Translations under genes and position numbers: made by a program | Notes under the pieces: model-generated | Databases searched by the model: none | Told to the model about the DNA's origin: nothing | What the model saw: the letters and a program-made list of their open reading frames with translations, nothing else | Part shown: piece after piece, positions 24,559 through 37,200 of the stretch | Numbering within the stretch: position 1 is the stretch's first letter | Layout of the letters: each line of letters begins with the position of its first letter | DNA from: Vitis vinifera | Taxonomy: Eukaryota; Streptophyta; Magnoliopsida; Vitales; Vitaceae | Length of the DNA: 64,000 nucleotides | Reading direction: 5' to 3' | Assembly (NCBI RefSeq): GCF_030704535.1 | Contig: NC_081818.1 | Span: forward strand, 27,045,501-27,109,500

Positions 24559-27500
24559 TTAAAAATAACCTTTGGTGATAGCTTCTTCCAGATCTTTAAA
24601 TTCCCAGGCATCATCTGCTGAATATGGCCCTGAAATGAAAAGGAAAACCAGTAGTAGTTTATTCCACAGTGCCCTATCTACAAGAAACCATCTTCTCCCA
24701 GTCATCCACCAAAAGTAATTGGCATAGAGGATTAACTTTATCTGGTTAAGTGGCTTTTCAATGCCTTTCTGAGTTTTGCAAATCCCATAATTAAAAGCTT
24801 GACAAAATATGAGAGCTTGCAAAGAAATAGAGGGAATTTGTAGCTCTATTGGGAACAATTCTTGAAAATTGTTTTATGATATTTTATTAAACAAAAATCT
24901 ATTTGGAACCTAAAATATTCTTACCATGTTTTCTATATTTTTAAATATGTTAAAAAAATCATTTTTATAAGTAATATTTTGTTTTTAATCATTCTCTATA
25001 TTTGTATAATTATTTTTTTAAAACAACCTTGAGAAACAAGTGAACTGAAAACAACTAAAAAATGTTCTCTAAAAACACTTTGTTTTCCATTTTTAAGAAC
25101 AAAAAACTATGGTAAAAAATCGCTATCAAATAGGGCCTTAGAGTATAGCATGAGTTTCCATTTGCATAAAGATTGAGTGTAAATAAGGAAAACAAAGGGT
25201 GAAACCTCAAACCTCAAGAATAAGGGACCTTACCAATTGAGTCTCTTCGCAGAGCAGCTAAATGAGCACAACTGCATGAGAGAGAGCAATTTATGAGTAG
25301 ACAGAAAAGGGGAGAAAGCAGAAGCTATACAAACAAGATTCATTCTGAAGAACTTTGACGTATCTTTGTCCGCAGTGATGGGGAAAGGGGCAACTAGTGC
25401 ATATAAAAGTGCTAAAAAAAGTTGTAAAGTTCCAATCTGGAGATTTTTTACATAATATTCTTTATGTTTGCAAGCATTTTTGTCAGCAATGATGGGGAAA
25501 GGGCAACTACTGCATGTATTACAAACTTAACAGTTTTGTGCATTAACCATAACAGTGGGGAAGGATATGGTTAAGATGTGTTCTAAAAATTTGATAAATT
25601 CTGTTGTTCACAGCCAGATTTTAAACAGGCATGGTCATTGCAATCAAGCCTTCCTAAAATTCACCAAGCAAATAACCAATCAGAAGACTAAAAAGGTACA
25701 TAGGGAGCCTCGAAAAGGAAAGTCGAATGGTCCAATGTAATGGATATTCATCAGTAGGGTACAGCCTAGAACCAAAGTGGCCCAAGTAGCCATATCATAC
25801 CCCTGTTAGAAGGGAAGATAGGAACTCCAGGAGATAAATTCCAGAAAGATGAAACTCACAAATAGACCCATTTAAAGGAAAAATTATAGTCTAGAAGGAA
25901 TATGATTCTATGCTAAAACTCTGGGTTTTTCTCATAAATAAAGATGTCCAACCCTCAACAGAAAGGCACAATTCTCTTATTTCCATTTAGGTCTTCTCTT
26001 TGGGAATAAAGGATTTAATGACATGTTCATGCGGCTTTCTGCTTGAGAAGCTTCACTGGAAGGTAGAGGCTAAAGCAATAGTAAATAGCTTTAGAATTAA
26101 AGGAAGTTGCCAGTCATAAGTTGGAATGAAGTGCTAGCACAAGGGTAAGGGCAAAGGAAGCAAATTAAGAGTACTAATACCAGTGAAAAAAGAAGTAATA
26201 ATGAGGAATTTGTTTATAAAGACTACCTGCCAAGGGCTTTCCCAAAATCTGCACACAATGATCGAATATAAGTCCCTTTTGAGCATGTCACCCGGAAAAC
26301 CAAATTTTGTCTGCAGATACGCAAGAAAAAATTAAAATTGGCTAAAGTATGCTAAATGATGATAAATAAGTAAAAAAGATATCTCCTGCATATTAAAAAA
26401 AAACATCCCTCCTAATGATTATGAATGGCTCTTCCTACCATAAACCAGAAGTGGACAGATTTACATGACAAAGTACTAGGTAGGAATAGCAGATGATCAG
26501 TACATTGGAATAAGCGTGATTTTGTAATAATTAAAGAAATGAATTACATTGATGACACCATGCAAATATTGGAGTAAAAGTAGAACCTGTCATCTAAGCT
26601 TCGCTCAATATCAAACTTGAAAATTGAAATCCGCCTTGGTGAAAGTTCTACACTTTCTCCTCTTCTGGCTTTCTCATACATCTTTTCACCTCCAACCTAT
26701 CATAAAGGGAAAAAAAAACAAAAGAAATTGATCTAATTAAATTGATAGTTGAACAGACAACATCTTCTCAGGGAAATGGTTCATGTTACTGAGCAATAAA
26801 CATGCAAGGAACTGCCTACAGGGACTTGTTTCTGCCACTTTTCTACATAATGTCAATATAAAGTGGTCTATCAAAAAAAAAATAATGTCAATACAAAGTA
26901 GAAGAATTTCTTACTTTGATGGCAGAAAACATTGGAGGAACTTGCCATATCTCCCCACAAAATGATGCAGCAGTTTTCTTTATGTTCTCATCTTTGATGT
27001 GCTCCCATGGTTCACGCTGAATAACCTACAAGAGTAAAAATACAGACAACGCACAAATATGAATATGAAAAACAAAAAAGATTTAAGTAAAGATTATTGA
27101 AGAAAAGGCCATCATACTCCACAATGATAGTAAAGTTACAACTAGAAAAGTTAAAAAGAAATCACACATGCTTGTAATCCAAGATGATCAAATAGGATAT
27201 CCATTGCTGTTTACTGTAACTCCCTTCTATTTCTCAGAGAATGTTCACATGTATCTACTTTCTCGTGATTGGAATATGCACCATGTGAACACTGGAACCA
27301 GTATCATAATTCAAGAAGTCAAGGTGGTGCACTCCTTACATCCATCACAGATATTAAAACCTACATTTTTTTCCTTTGTTACATATCATGTAACAACTCA
27401 CTTCCAACCATATAAATATTGTCTAATTTAGACCCAATGAACCCCCACAACTTTAAAATGCATCTACACAATTAAGAAAAGCTCATTACATGTATAGTAC

Positions 27501-30370
27501 CAAAGAACTTCCCCTAACCGATATAGGATATCACCATCACCCCTCTATGCCAACACAAGGCCCTCATTACATCTCATGAGATTGTGAGGCCAAACAAACA
27601 AAGTCTCACACTAAGCTAGAGGATCAACTCAGATACCATTCGTAACAACTCGCTCCCTCCCAATGAGTCTAAAGCAAACAATATCTATCCGGTTGGGAGG
27701 GGATCGTTACAAACCATTTGCATGCATGTATAATTCTAGACCTAGGTGAGAGATAATCGCTCATTTTCAGTATATTTTCAGGTTTTCCATCACCTGTTTT
27801 AGAGGTTAATACAGTCTGGAAGCATCTAAATGGCCCGTTTCGCTTATCTGTGACTGAATGCATAAGCTCCATTATATTTCTTTATTCTGAAGAACACTAT
27901 TATTCTTTCCTTAAGCAAATAAACACATTTATTTTAGTAGTTCTACCCTTTAATACATTACACCTTATATACCCAGTATAATACGTGGAAATTCATGGAG
28001 ACACTTTTTTATTCCATTAAAGTCAAACTAAAATGGTAAATAGTTTATTTCATATAATCTCTACTTTGCATTTTATTTTGTATACTTTGATATTAAAAAA
28101 AGAGCAATAGGACTGGATTGTGGAGCATGGGAATTTATATATACCAACATTCTGTACAGGCCTTACTTCAAAAGTTCAGATTGGAAACCAACAATACATA
28201 TTAGTGCATATTAACTTGAAAATAAGGAGCACTGTTGTGGTTTGAGATAGGTAAACAAACCGGAGAATCAGCATCCCAAGTTGAAGTAGCCTCCCCTAAA
28301 CGAAAAATTCCACTATAACCCTTAACCATGCCTTGATAACTGCAATAAAAATATTCCAAATCTTTAAAGGAACTCCATTTGTGAAAATCCACCAAGAAAA
28401 AATTTCATTTCAAATCTCTAGGAGATTTGAAATGTGGTATAAAATGAAGAGCTTGTCCAGGAAATCCTCCCAAGGTTTGGGTTGAAATCTTACCTTTCTA
28501 CCAACTTAGTGGCTTTACCAACACATACAATCAACAAACCAGTAGCCATGGGATCAAGAGTTCCAGCATGCCCTACCTGGAAGAAGAAGAATCAGACAAA
28601 AAAACAGAGGAATGGGAGAGGACGATAGGATAGCAGACTAATCATTATTATTATTTTTAAATCAGTGACTACAGGTTACATGCAGATAACATGCAGATTC
28701 AATAGTAAACAAATACCTTTTTCACTTGGACAAGGCGGCGGAGCTTTCCACAAACCGTAAATGAAGTCCATCCTGTCTTGCAATACGATACAGTTATCTT
28801 TTTAAGTAAAAAAATAACTGAAAAAGAAAAAGCCTTTATAGCCCTATCACTTTTCTTTTAATGCAGCAATTAAACAATATCATTATCTAATAATTTGGGA
28901 ATTTATACGGATAGACCAGTTCGTTCTCAAATGATAGACCATACAATGCTGCACAAATCGGACAAAAGCAGAAAGTATAATTTTGTAACAAGTATTTTCC
29001 CTTTGCTGCACATCAGTTGGTTTTTCTTTTGCAGCTAATATTCAAACTAACTAAACATTGGAAGATAAGAAGTATCCTAGAATGGGAGAACACCTGAATT
29101 TGAAATGGAAGAGCGGCAGAGGTCAGTTATGAGGAGTATACCCAATTATTCATAAATAAATCATATATGTATGAAAAACCCTTATTATAATTATCCACTA
29201 TAAAGATTGCAATGCTAATAAATGATCAATTATCTTTTATATAAATGTGGATGTAGTTTGATCCTAGGGTCCATTCCAAATCAACACTTTCACGAGTTCT
29301 AAGAGAATCTTAAACCAATGGCAGAGCTTTAAAAATTAAAAACCTCAAACAAAAAGAATTGAGTTTTATACATTCCAATTTCCAAACAAGTATAGAGTAT
29401 AACTAGTTCAACAAAAGTACAGACTTGACAACAACTCACCTTTGGGTTTGTTTATCAGAACAACAGTCCCACTGGGCCCGTCCCATCTCGGAGGCAGCTC
29501 ACTACTCCGAGTCACAAAGTAGGGCTCCCCACGATCACCTTCAACATCCTTATTGGGGACTTTCTTCAAACACTTAAAGAACTCCTCCACCTTCTTCTCT
29601 GAAAGCTCTTTCTCCTTTGCTGAAACAGATACTTTCTCATCCTTTTCCCCCTCAAAGAAAACCAGACCCTTATCGTCCCCTCCATCACCAATCTCCTCTC
29701 TCTTCTCCCCACCCTTCCCCACTTTCTTCTTCGCCTTCGCATTATTGGCACTCTCATTCGTTTCTCCAGGCTCAAGAAACGCCTTATCCAAACAATGATC
29801 AGGAAAATACTTCTTCTCCAATTGATACACCATCTTATAATGCTTTTCCTTCTCCCATGGATATGCGAAAGCATCGTAAAAATACAACTCCTCTTCTTTC
29901 TTGTGCAATGTGCGAAGCTCCACCACTTCTTGCTTCAGCTCCACATACTTCTCCTGCGCCGCACCACCATCCTCGTCCGAATCCGACCCGTACATCCTCT
30001 TCCTCCTCTTATTGTAATACTTCCTCTTTGCTTTATCCATCTGCAAATCATCCGAACCCGACAATTTCCGATCAACCCAATTCTCAAAACCTTCTGAGTC
30101 GGGCGATTCTGCATCGGGCGAGTCATTGGGTTTAGAGTTGGGGAGTGGGGTGAGCCGGCGGCGGGGGCGAGGGGGTGGGGGCTGTGCTGGGCGGGAGATG
30201 ATCATGTCATATTGGAGAGGGTGAGGGGTGGAAGTAGTGGAGAAAAGATGTGGGAATGAGGAGGGTCTTGTGAGGAGTCTGAGAGATGGGGGCTTGAAGA
30301 AGAGGGAGAGAGTGGGTTTAGGGCGGAAGAAGAGGAGGGAGACGTGGGTGAAAGGGAGTGATTTCGCCAT
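24559..30370 (-). CDS. TruB-type pseudouridine synthase, probably organellar
   Basis: Predicted 520-aa protein from 9 minus-strand exons: 30370-29440, 28772-28717, 28576-28494, 28339-28261, 27025-26915, 26696-26587, 26310-26227, 25271-25234 and 24629-24559. Residues 1-60 are rich in Ser, Pro, Arg and Leu with few acidic residues, as in a mitochondrial or plastid presequence. A charged, low-complexity plant extension follows (about 60-300, including [22 protein letters not shown]). The catalytic domain starts near [11 protein letters not shown] and [12 protein letters not shown] and holds the TruB signature [14 protein letters not shown] with the catalytic aspartate at D337. Later come [17 protein letters not shown] and [13 protein letters not shown]. 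TruB enzymes isomerise uridine 55 in the T-loop of tRNA; Cbf5 is the nuclear relative, but it lacks this layout. It is convergent with the DUF707 gene. Several introns carry repeats. Confidence 0.93.
24850..25140. repeat. AT-rich repeat, single arm of the foldback family
   Basis: This segment in the last intron of the TruB gene matches one arm of the inverted repeats at 30600-31990. It shares the order of blocks 'tttttaatcattctctata', 'tgtataattatttttttaaaa' and 'gaaaacaactaaaaaatg', and ends near 'atcaaatagggcctta'. Confidence 0.55.
25350..25520. repeat. Local duplication in a TruB intron
   Basis: Two similar blocks about 110 bases apart read 'gtgatggggaaaggggcaac' (about 25375) and 'aatgatggggaaagggcaac' (about 25488). 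Each is followed by 'ta[gc]tgcat', and both lie in intron 7 of the TruB gene. They look like a diverged local duplication. Confidence 0.5.
27390..27720. repeat. Dispersed non-coding repeat, copy 2, with a second start
   Basis: The sequence 'gtaacaactcacttccaacc' opens the copy at 27390, and 'gtaacaactcgctccctccc' opens a second partial copy at 27642, about 250 bases later. Between them lie 'catctacacaattaagaaaa' and 'ccgatataggatatcaccat'. It is related to 16691-16840 and lies in intron 4 of the TruB gene. It is non-coding. Confidence 0.55.
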
Positions 30371-30599
30371 TGGTGTTGAAGCTTTTGTGGAATGTTTTGG
30401 CTCTGTTTTCCTTTGTGGCCACCATGGCCATCACCCACTCCAGGATTTTACCATCTTCCTCCTCTCCAAGAATTAGCAAGCAGGTTTTAATCTTATAATC
30501 AAAATTATTATATAACCGCAAATTCTCAGCAACAGTTATAATTCTGAATCTCTTTTTTCCCAAATATCTTATAAATGCTGTTAATAATTTTGAGCCAAA

Positions 30600-31310
30600 A
30601 TTTTTGAAATTCTTATGAAAACTATTTTTGAAAATAGTTTTCTATTTTCCAAAAAAAAATTGAAAAATCAACCATCATCAATTTTATTTTTTTTAAGAAC
30701 ATTAAATATAGTGTTTTCAAAATATATTTTTTTTAGTTGTTTTTACTTGCTTTTTAATAATTATTTTAAAATATAATTATACAAATATGTATGATGATTA
30801 AAAATAAAATTCTAAACATAAATATTATTTTTAAAACACATTTTAAATAAGTTAAAAATATTTTACATTTTCAAATAAACTTTTATTACGTAAAACATTA
30901 TAGAACAAATTTTAAAAATTGTTATAAAAAATCATTTTTTTAAATTGTTTTAAAAAATAATTACTAAGGCCTTATTTGGTAAATGTTTTTTAAAATAATT
31001 TTTAAGAACAATTTTTAAAAATTATTCTATGGTGTTTTGTAAAATAAAAATTTATTTGAAAACTTAAAATGTTTTTAACTTATTTTTAATACTTTTAAAT
31101 ATGTTTTAAAAATAACTTTTATCTCTGCAGTTTTATTTTTAATCATCATATATATATGTATAATTATTTTTTAAAACAAGTGAAAACAATTAAAAGATGT
31201 TTTATAAAAATACTCTGTTTTCTAGTTACCAAATATGTGTTTTTATTTATTTTTTTTGTTTTAGAAAACATAAAACTATTCTTAAAAATAATTCACAAAT
31301 AGGGTCTAAG
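30600..31310. repeat. Foldback (inverted-repeat) element 1
   Basis: Two arms of roughly 340-365 bases face each other around position 30966. The left arm, read in reverse complement, gives 'ttatttttaatcatcataca' then 'tttgtataattat'; the right arm gives 'ttatttttaatcatcatata' then 'atgtataattat' in the same order. It is AT-rich and non-coding, and would form a long hairpin if transcribed. It lies between the divergent TruB gene and the gene at 32313. Confidence 0.7.
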
Positions 31311-31990
31311 AGTTTGTTTGAGAATTATTTTCAAGAACAATTGTTTAGTTTCTAGAACAAAAAAAAAAAACTGTAAAACATATTTGATAAAACACATAAA
31401 ATAGAGTGTTTTCATATAACACATTTTAATTATTTTAAGTTGTTTTTTTAGAGTTGTTTTAAAAAATAATTATATAAACATATATAATGATTAAAAATAA
31501 AGTTGTGGATATAAAAATTATTTTTTAAATATATTTAAAAATATTAAAAATAGGTTTTCAAACAAACTTTTATTTTACAAAACATTAAAGAACGATTTTC
31601 AAAAATAGTTTTTAAAACTATATTTAAAAAAAAAATTGTTTTTAAAAACACTTATCGAACAAAAATTAAGAGTTTGTTTGGTAACTGTTGTCAAATACAA
31701 TTATTGAAATAGAGTTTTTTAGGACAAATTTTTAAAAATTGTTCTTTATTATTTTATAGAATAAAAGCCTATTTAGAAACCTTAAATGTTTTTAATATTT
31801 TAAAAATATTTTTTTATCTAATTTTTTATTTTTAGTATTTCTATATATTTGTATAATTATTTTTTATGACAATCATAAAAAAAATATAAAGTAAAAATAA
31901 TAAAAAATAATTAAAAGATGTTATCTAAAAATACTTTATTTTTTGTTCTTAAGAATAAAAAATAGAAGTAGTTGTCAAACGTATTTCTAT
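31311..31990. repeat. Foldback (inverted-repeat) element 2
   Basis: A second head-to-head pair of arms of the same family is centred near 31670. It has 'aagagtttgtttg' at both 31309 and 31669 and the same internal order of AT-rich blocks. Together with element 1 this makes four alternating copies of one unit of about 340 bases. Confidence 0.6.
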
Positions 31991-32312
31991 AATTTTTTGT
32001 GTGTTTTGAAGAAGAGAAAACAGTTATAAAAACAGTTTCCAAAAAAAAAAAAATTAATCAATTATTAACTAAAGACTTTTAAACCAACATTTGTTTATTA
32101 TTTAAATCATAAAGAGACAGATATTTGATATTTCAATTTTTAGGATAATTCACAATTTCACATATATTTTTAGCATGAAAAGAAAAAAAGAAAAAAGGAG
32201 GGAGATAAAAAACGACATTGAAATAAGAGAGAAGGGGGGGATCCTCGAGATTTGAATTTCGGCTTGATAATTTCCAAATTGGTGGCAAGATTTGGTTTTT
32301 CCCGCTCTGGGC

Positions 32313-33548
32313 ATGGCCACTTCAGACTGGGAAGACGATTGGGAGCTCTGCAACGACGATGGCTTCGTTTACAAGCGCAAGAAGCGCCGTCTCGACGCCC
32401 TCCCCGTCGCCCCTGCGCCGCCTCTTCCCGATCCCCAGGCGGAGGAGGACCATCGTAGGGAGCGGAAGAAGAGGGCCCTCATCAAGATTAAGGAGAAGTA
32501 CCAGAGGGAGATTGATCACTGGGAGCATTTGTCGAACACCTTGCGCGCAATGGAGGAGACGGCCCATCAACAACAACGGCGGCAGCAGCATGAGCAAGCG
32601 TCGTTGTCTCTTCCATTAGCTGATTCGCCATCGTCGGAGTTTGTTTGCCGGACGTTGGTCGACGAGCTCCTCTTGCAGGTAGTGCTTGATGGCGTTGGGG
32701 TTTGTTTTTTATTTTGGGTATCTGTGTGGTTGTTGAGAAATGGGCAGAAAGAAATGAAATTAGATTGTTCGATCTTAGGTTTATGCGTTCATTAGGGCTC
32801 TCAACTGAATCTAATACAACCGTTTGACCTAACTAGAGTAATTTTCTTGTTCTAATTTTCCTCTCTATTTTATTTCCCTCTCATTTTCCCCTCAAAATTT
32901 CCGGAACCAACATTCCCTTAATACTTTGGAAGAAAACAGAAGGTATCTGAAACGCTATTTATTTTTCTTTTCTGGGGTTTTCTCCACAATCAAATGGAGG
33001 GTAATGGTTTTCCTCAAGAATCTAACTTCCTTTTTTATGTTGTAGCCCTTACCGTCATCAATTGTATTTTTACTGAAATTGTTTTAACATAATCGACCGA
33101 ATTTAGATGGATAAGCCTCTGCTTGTTTGCTGAGAAACTGAGAAGGAAAAGTTTCATATGAATTGCTGTTTAATAAGTTAAACAGTTCTGTCAGACTGAT
33201 TGAATGGAGGGTTTTGTTTTTCTGTGTCTTTTGACTTCTTTAATTCACTCAATTTTTCTATATTTCTGAGCAACCAAACACAGAACATGTTTTCGCAGAA
33301 TCGTCTGATTGCAAGCCCTTTGGAAAAGGGACCTTCAGATGAAGTCATCTTTTCAAGTGCTCCCCTGACTCTTAATTACTGAATTGCAGGCAGAGGCTCA
33401 GGAAGCAATAATTCATGATGTTTCCAATCTGTGTGATGTGGCGGAAGCCATGTACAATGTGCAAGACGAACAGTTGAAGCAATCTTTCATCGATCTCCCG
33501 ATATGGGGATCACCACGAAAGCTAATGGCATCATTGTGTGACGAGTAG
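32313..33548 (+). CDS. Small charged coiled-coil protein, function unknown
   Basis: Predicted 174-aa protein from two exons, 32313-32678 and 33390-33548, joined in frame (122 plus 52 codons and a stop). It opens MATSDWEDDWELCNDDGFVYKRKKRR: an acidic, Trp-containing start followed by a basic cluster that could act as a nuclear localisation signal. A Lys/Glu/Arg-rich, probably helical stretch follows (about residues 46-95, RRERKKRALIKIKEKYQREIDHWEHL), then a Gln-rich piece. The C-terminal half (about 110-174) has SEFVCRTLVDELLLQAEAQEAIIHDVSNLCDVAEAM. I recognise no named domain and assign no function. The start ATG is the first in frame. It is divergent from the TruB gene across the foldback cluster and convergent with glucuronokinase. 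Confidence 0.7.
32850..32925. mobile_element. Partial Tourist-like MITE end
   Basis: One end of the 3917-4242 MITE family ('ttttcccctcaaaatttccg' followed by 'gaaccaacattcccttaa') is present in the intron of the small coiled-coil gene. The other end was not found, so this is a remnant. Confidence 0.4.
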
Positions 33549-34210
33549 TTTCTTCTGGGTGGTTGGCAGCTTAGCATTTGAAGAAAGATTTGTAATGGTA
33601 ACAATGTCTCGCTTGTAACTGTAGCGTTGCTAATGCATCAAGAACAGCTACTGTAATCTATTGTTATGTAGAATTCTTCCTTTCAAGATAGTGAAAATTA
33701 CCCTGTCCTGTTCTTTCCCCTGGTTTTTGAGATTTCGCCTTCATTATTCGAATTGTTGTATAAATGTTCACTAATGATGATGTGGGCAAGGATTTTAGTT
33801 TGGATTCTTGAGGAGTTCTGCAAGCCACAATGTGTTTCAAATGGCTTATGAGACATTTGTACATTCTCTTTAGTCAAAACTGGTTTCTTTGCCATTGAAA
33901 ATAAGCTGCTTGCTTCTTATGGTTATTCATTCAATCTTAATTGAAAAGCTAATTCTCATGGAAGACCATTATATTAGACCATCTCATGTCTGATTCATCC
34001 AAACCAAGCCTGTAAACAGAATGATAATATGCTGCACCCTTCATTATTAAAGATAATTGAAAAAAGAACATCCACCCACCCACCCAAAATCAAAGGTTCT
34101 GTACAACGCAAAGATTTTATTTTCTATGTCCACCCCTCAACTTGAGCAGGGTTTTGGATTTTTTGAGAAGTGAAGCAAGAGAAATGTTCTAAATTATGGA
34201 TCACAACTCA
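33549..34210. other. Convergent intergenic region
   Basis: This is the space between the stop codons of the coiled-coil gene (+) and glucuronokinase (-). It should hold the 3' untranslated regions of both. No other gene was seen. Confidence 0.5.
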
Positions 34211-37200
34211 CTAGTTTGATAACAGAGTCTTGAGATCTATATCACTTAAGCAAGAAGGCTTGACTTCCACAGGTTGAATGATAAAACCTGCTTTCTGACA
34301 AGCATCCTCCAGAAGCTTTACTTGTGAAGGTCCATCAGGACAGAATGCCACAACAGCTCCTCCGCTACCTGTAAATTTGGATGCAGCACCAACTCTCCGA
34401 GCCACCTCTACCATCTCCACGTTCAGTGCACCAAGGACATCTTCTCCAAACATACGCCTGTATGAAAACAATATAAATGTGAGATCACAACGCTAAAACA
34501 GAACTCCATCTGTTACTGCAAATCTAAAATTGGAAATGATGAAATATGCCTCAATATTTTATGTTATGTCTCTTGTATCATTCTTCACAGCATACATTAA
34601 TATAACATAATAAGGCACATCACCCTTACAAATTACAGGAGGAGCATCTTAGCTAATGTCAAAGATTTGCTCGTATCTCTCTAAAATCAAGCAATTGAGA
34701 GAGGGTAAAAAACATTTTAAAGGACTATGGAATCGTATCGAATATCATGGTATCTAGAATACTAGAGATCGATATGTAGATAGCACCTTCCATTTGAGCT
34801 TTTATAGGAAGGTTAAAACATTCTAGAAAACTTTGTAATTGTATAGACTGGTCAAGTATTTTAAAGACGAGAAATAGACCAGAGAACACTGGAACCATGC
34901 TCGACTCTTGCATCTCTCAATCCAAGTGCTCTCTTCCTTTACTTTAATATTTAGTTTCCAGGGCAGACTCATGCAGAATGCCATTTTAAACAAAGTGGGG
35001 TTAACAAAAGTAATTTGGATCTATAACCAGAGAGAGAGGTTTTAACTACAGAAATGATCCGAATGTATAACCCAGACGGAAAAGCTTCACCTTCGAAGGT
35101 CAAAATTATGATTCATGAGGTATGCAAATTTGGAATAGTCTTTTTCAAGCAATGCTGTTCGTCCTTCTGAAGCTAGATTTGCAACTTCTGCCATAGATTT
35201 TATTATGAACTCATCACCATTGAGCCACCTTTGCTGAACTGTGCTGTGTACCTGAAATTTAAAAATGTGAAAAATTTATTATAAAGTTGCTTTTCTTTCC
35301 AGATAAGTTGACAAGCACTCTAGAAATATTCTGAGAAATACCTTATAATACGGAATGCAATTTGTAATGATTCAAAAAGAGTCGGCAGTGAATTAAAATA
35401 TATGAAAAACATGGGATGTTAGTGATCTTTATCTTTAATGAAACAAATGTATGATAAAACATTATTTGTTTTGTTATCTAATGCAAAAGGCAAATGAGAA
35501 CTTGAAATTGGGAACAATGCATAAAACTATCTGTTTGGGACAAAAATCATCAATAGTAGTATGATTACGTTCTCTTGACACACTCAAGGTCCAAGGGAAG
35601 ATAAATCAAGGATAGGAACCTTCACCATACAATCCCGTCAATGATTTTGACTTGGTTTTGATAAAAATACATTTATAACGGAGTTTAAAAAATAACCATA
35701 GCCTAACTCAATTGGAAAGGAGCTAAAGTAGGGATGTGGGAGGTTCCACGTTCTCTTCCAATGGGAAAACAATTCTTACCTATTAAAAAAATTGTCAAAA
35801 TTGGCCAAAAGATTCAAGAATGGAAACTAATTTGAAACATAGGAACTCCTAATGTTGAAAAACCATTGCTAAATGAAACTTGTCAATTTGAAACAATTTC
35901 TCATGTTGGAAAAAACAGTCACAGGATTGGATGGTAAATTCACTAGCTTAAGGGCTCATTTGGTACAATTGTAACTTATAAAAAAGTAAGCAAAAAGAAG
36001 GTGTTTACAATTTAATATGTACAAAACATTAAATTTTGAAACCTCTTTCTGATCTCTTCTGCAAAACCATCTCAACTCTAACGTCATTAAAAAGAGCTCA
36101 TAAGTCTCAAATATCGTCATTGTTAATCCAAAAATCACCCATGACAAACAGACCCTAGCATAGTTTCAAAACGATGATTGCTAGTACCCTAGCACTACTA
36201 ACAATCTGATGCAGGCAGGATACGAGAAATGTAGATGTTCAAACAGCAATACAGGCAATCTTAGACATGTGCCCTAAAAATATTGTGCATCCTTTATTTA
36301 ACACCAGAACATATCAAATGAGAATGTTGACTACTGTGGTAGAGCTCCATAAAAGAAATAACAAAGAACAAGAGTATTAAAATACCTTTCCAGAATCACT
36401 TGGATTCTCAGCATATATGAGATAGAGTGGCGGGAGAAGACTAATATCCATGGGAATATAGATGCCATGCCCCAAGTTATCCATGTATTCCTTGCTAAAA
36501 TCCTTTGAAAGAAAATTTGGATATGTAAATGTTGCATCTATAACCATTTGATGAGCACATTTGTCAAAGTTCCAGGTTACATACCATATAAACAAGGCCA
36601 CCATACACCTGTGCAACCCGATCTTGGAGACCAGCAACAATTCCATGTTCCTTCTCTGCATTAAGGACAAGGTTAGGCCTGACCTCCACTTTGACCAAAT
36701 GTCTGACTTTGTAAAAGTCAAGAAGGCAACTAAGTGCAGCAGCAACAATGGCACTGGAACCAGAAAGCCCTGCCTGAAACATCATATTATCATGTAAGCC
36801 ATATGCAGCAATACCAAGGAGACAACAAAATGATTATGTCCTACTGAACAATTCTAACCATCAAAACAAACATAAAGATATGGGAAAAACCCATAGCAAT
36901 AACACATGCAACTAACACAAATATCACCGGGAAGAGGCATATAACAAGCAGCTTTTTGTTCTATAGTTTGTCTAAAAGTCTACCTGACGAGGGATATTAG
37001 TATCATATGATAAAGTGAAGTTTCCATCGTGGAGATCAATGTTGTTCTCTTTGCAATAATTGTAAAAGACTTTACAGATTGACATGAGCAAGCGTACACC
37101 ACCATAATAACCTTCTTTATGCAAACGATTCACCTGCAAAGTAAAAGAACAAGGATACTTTAGTCCTCACAAAATCATGAATCAATGCATACAGATGTAA

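Noticed and set aside
29553-30135. Long plus-strand open frames (82-172 codons) opposite the TruB first exon
   Set aside because: They are antisense shadows of the GC-rich, low-complexity TruB coding exon; their Ser/Pro-rich translations show no domain.
36377-36754. 125-codon frame taken as a single exon
   Set aside because: It reads through the intron between glucuronokinase exons 3 and 4; only the DFSKEYMDN part is a real exon.
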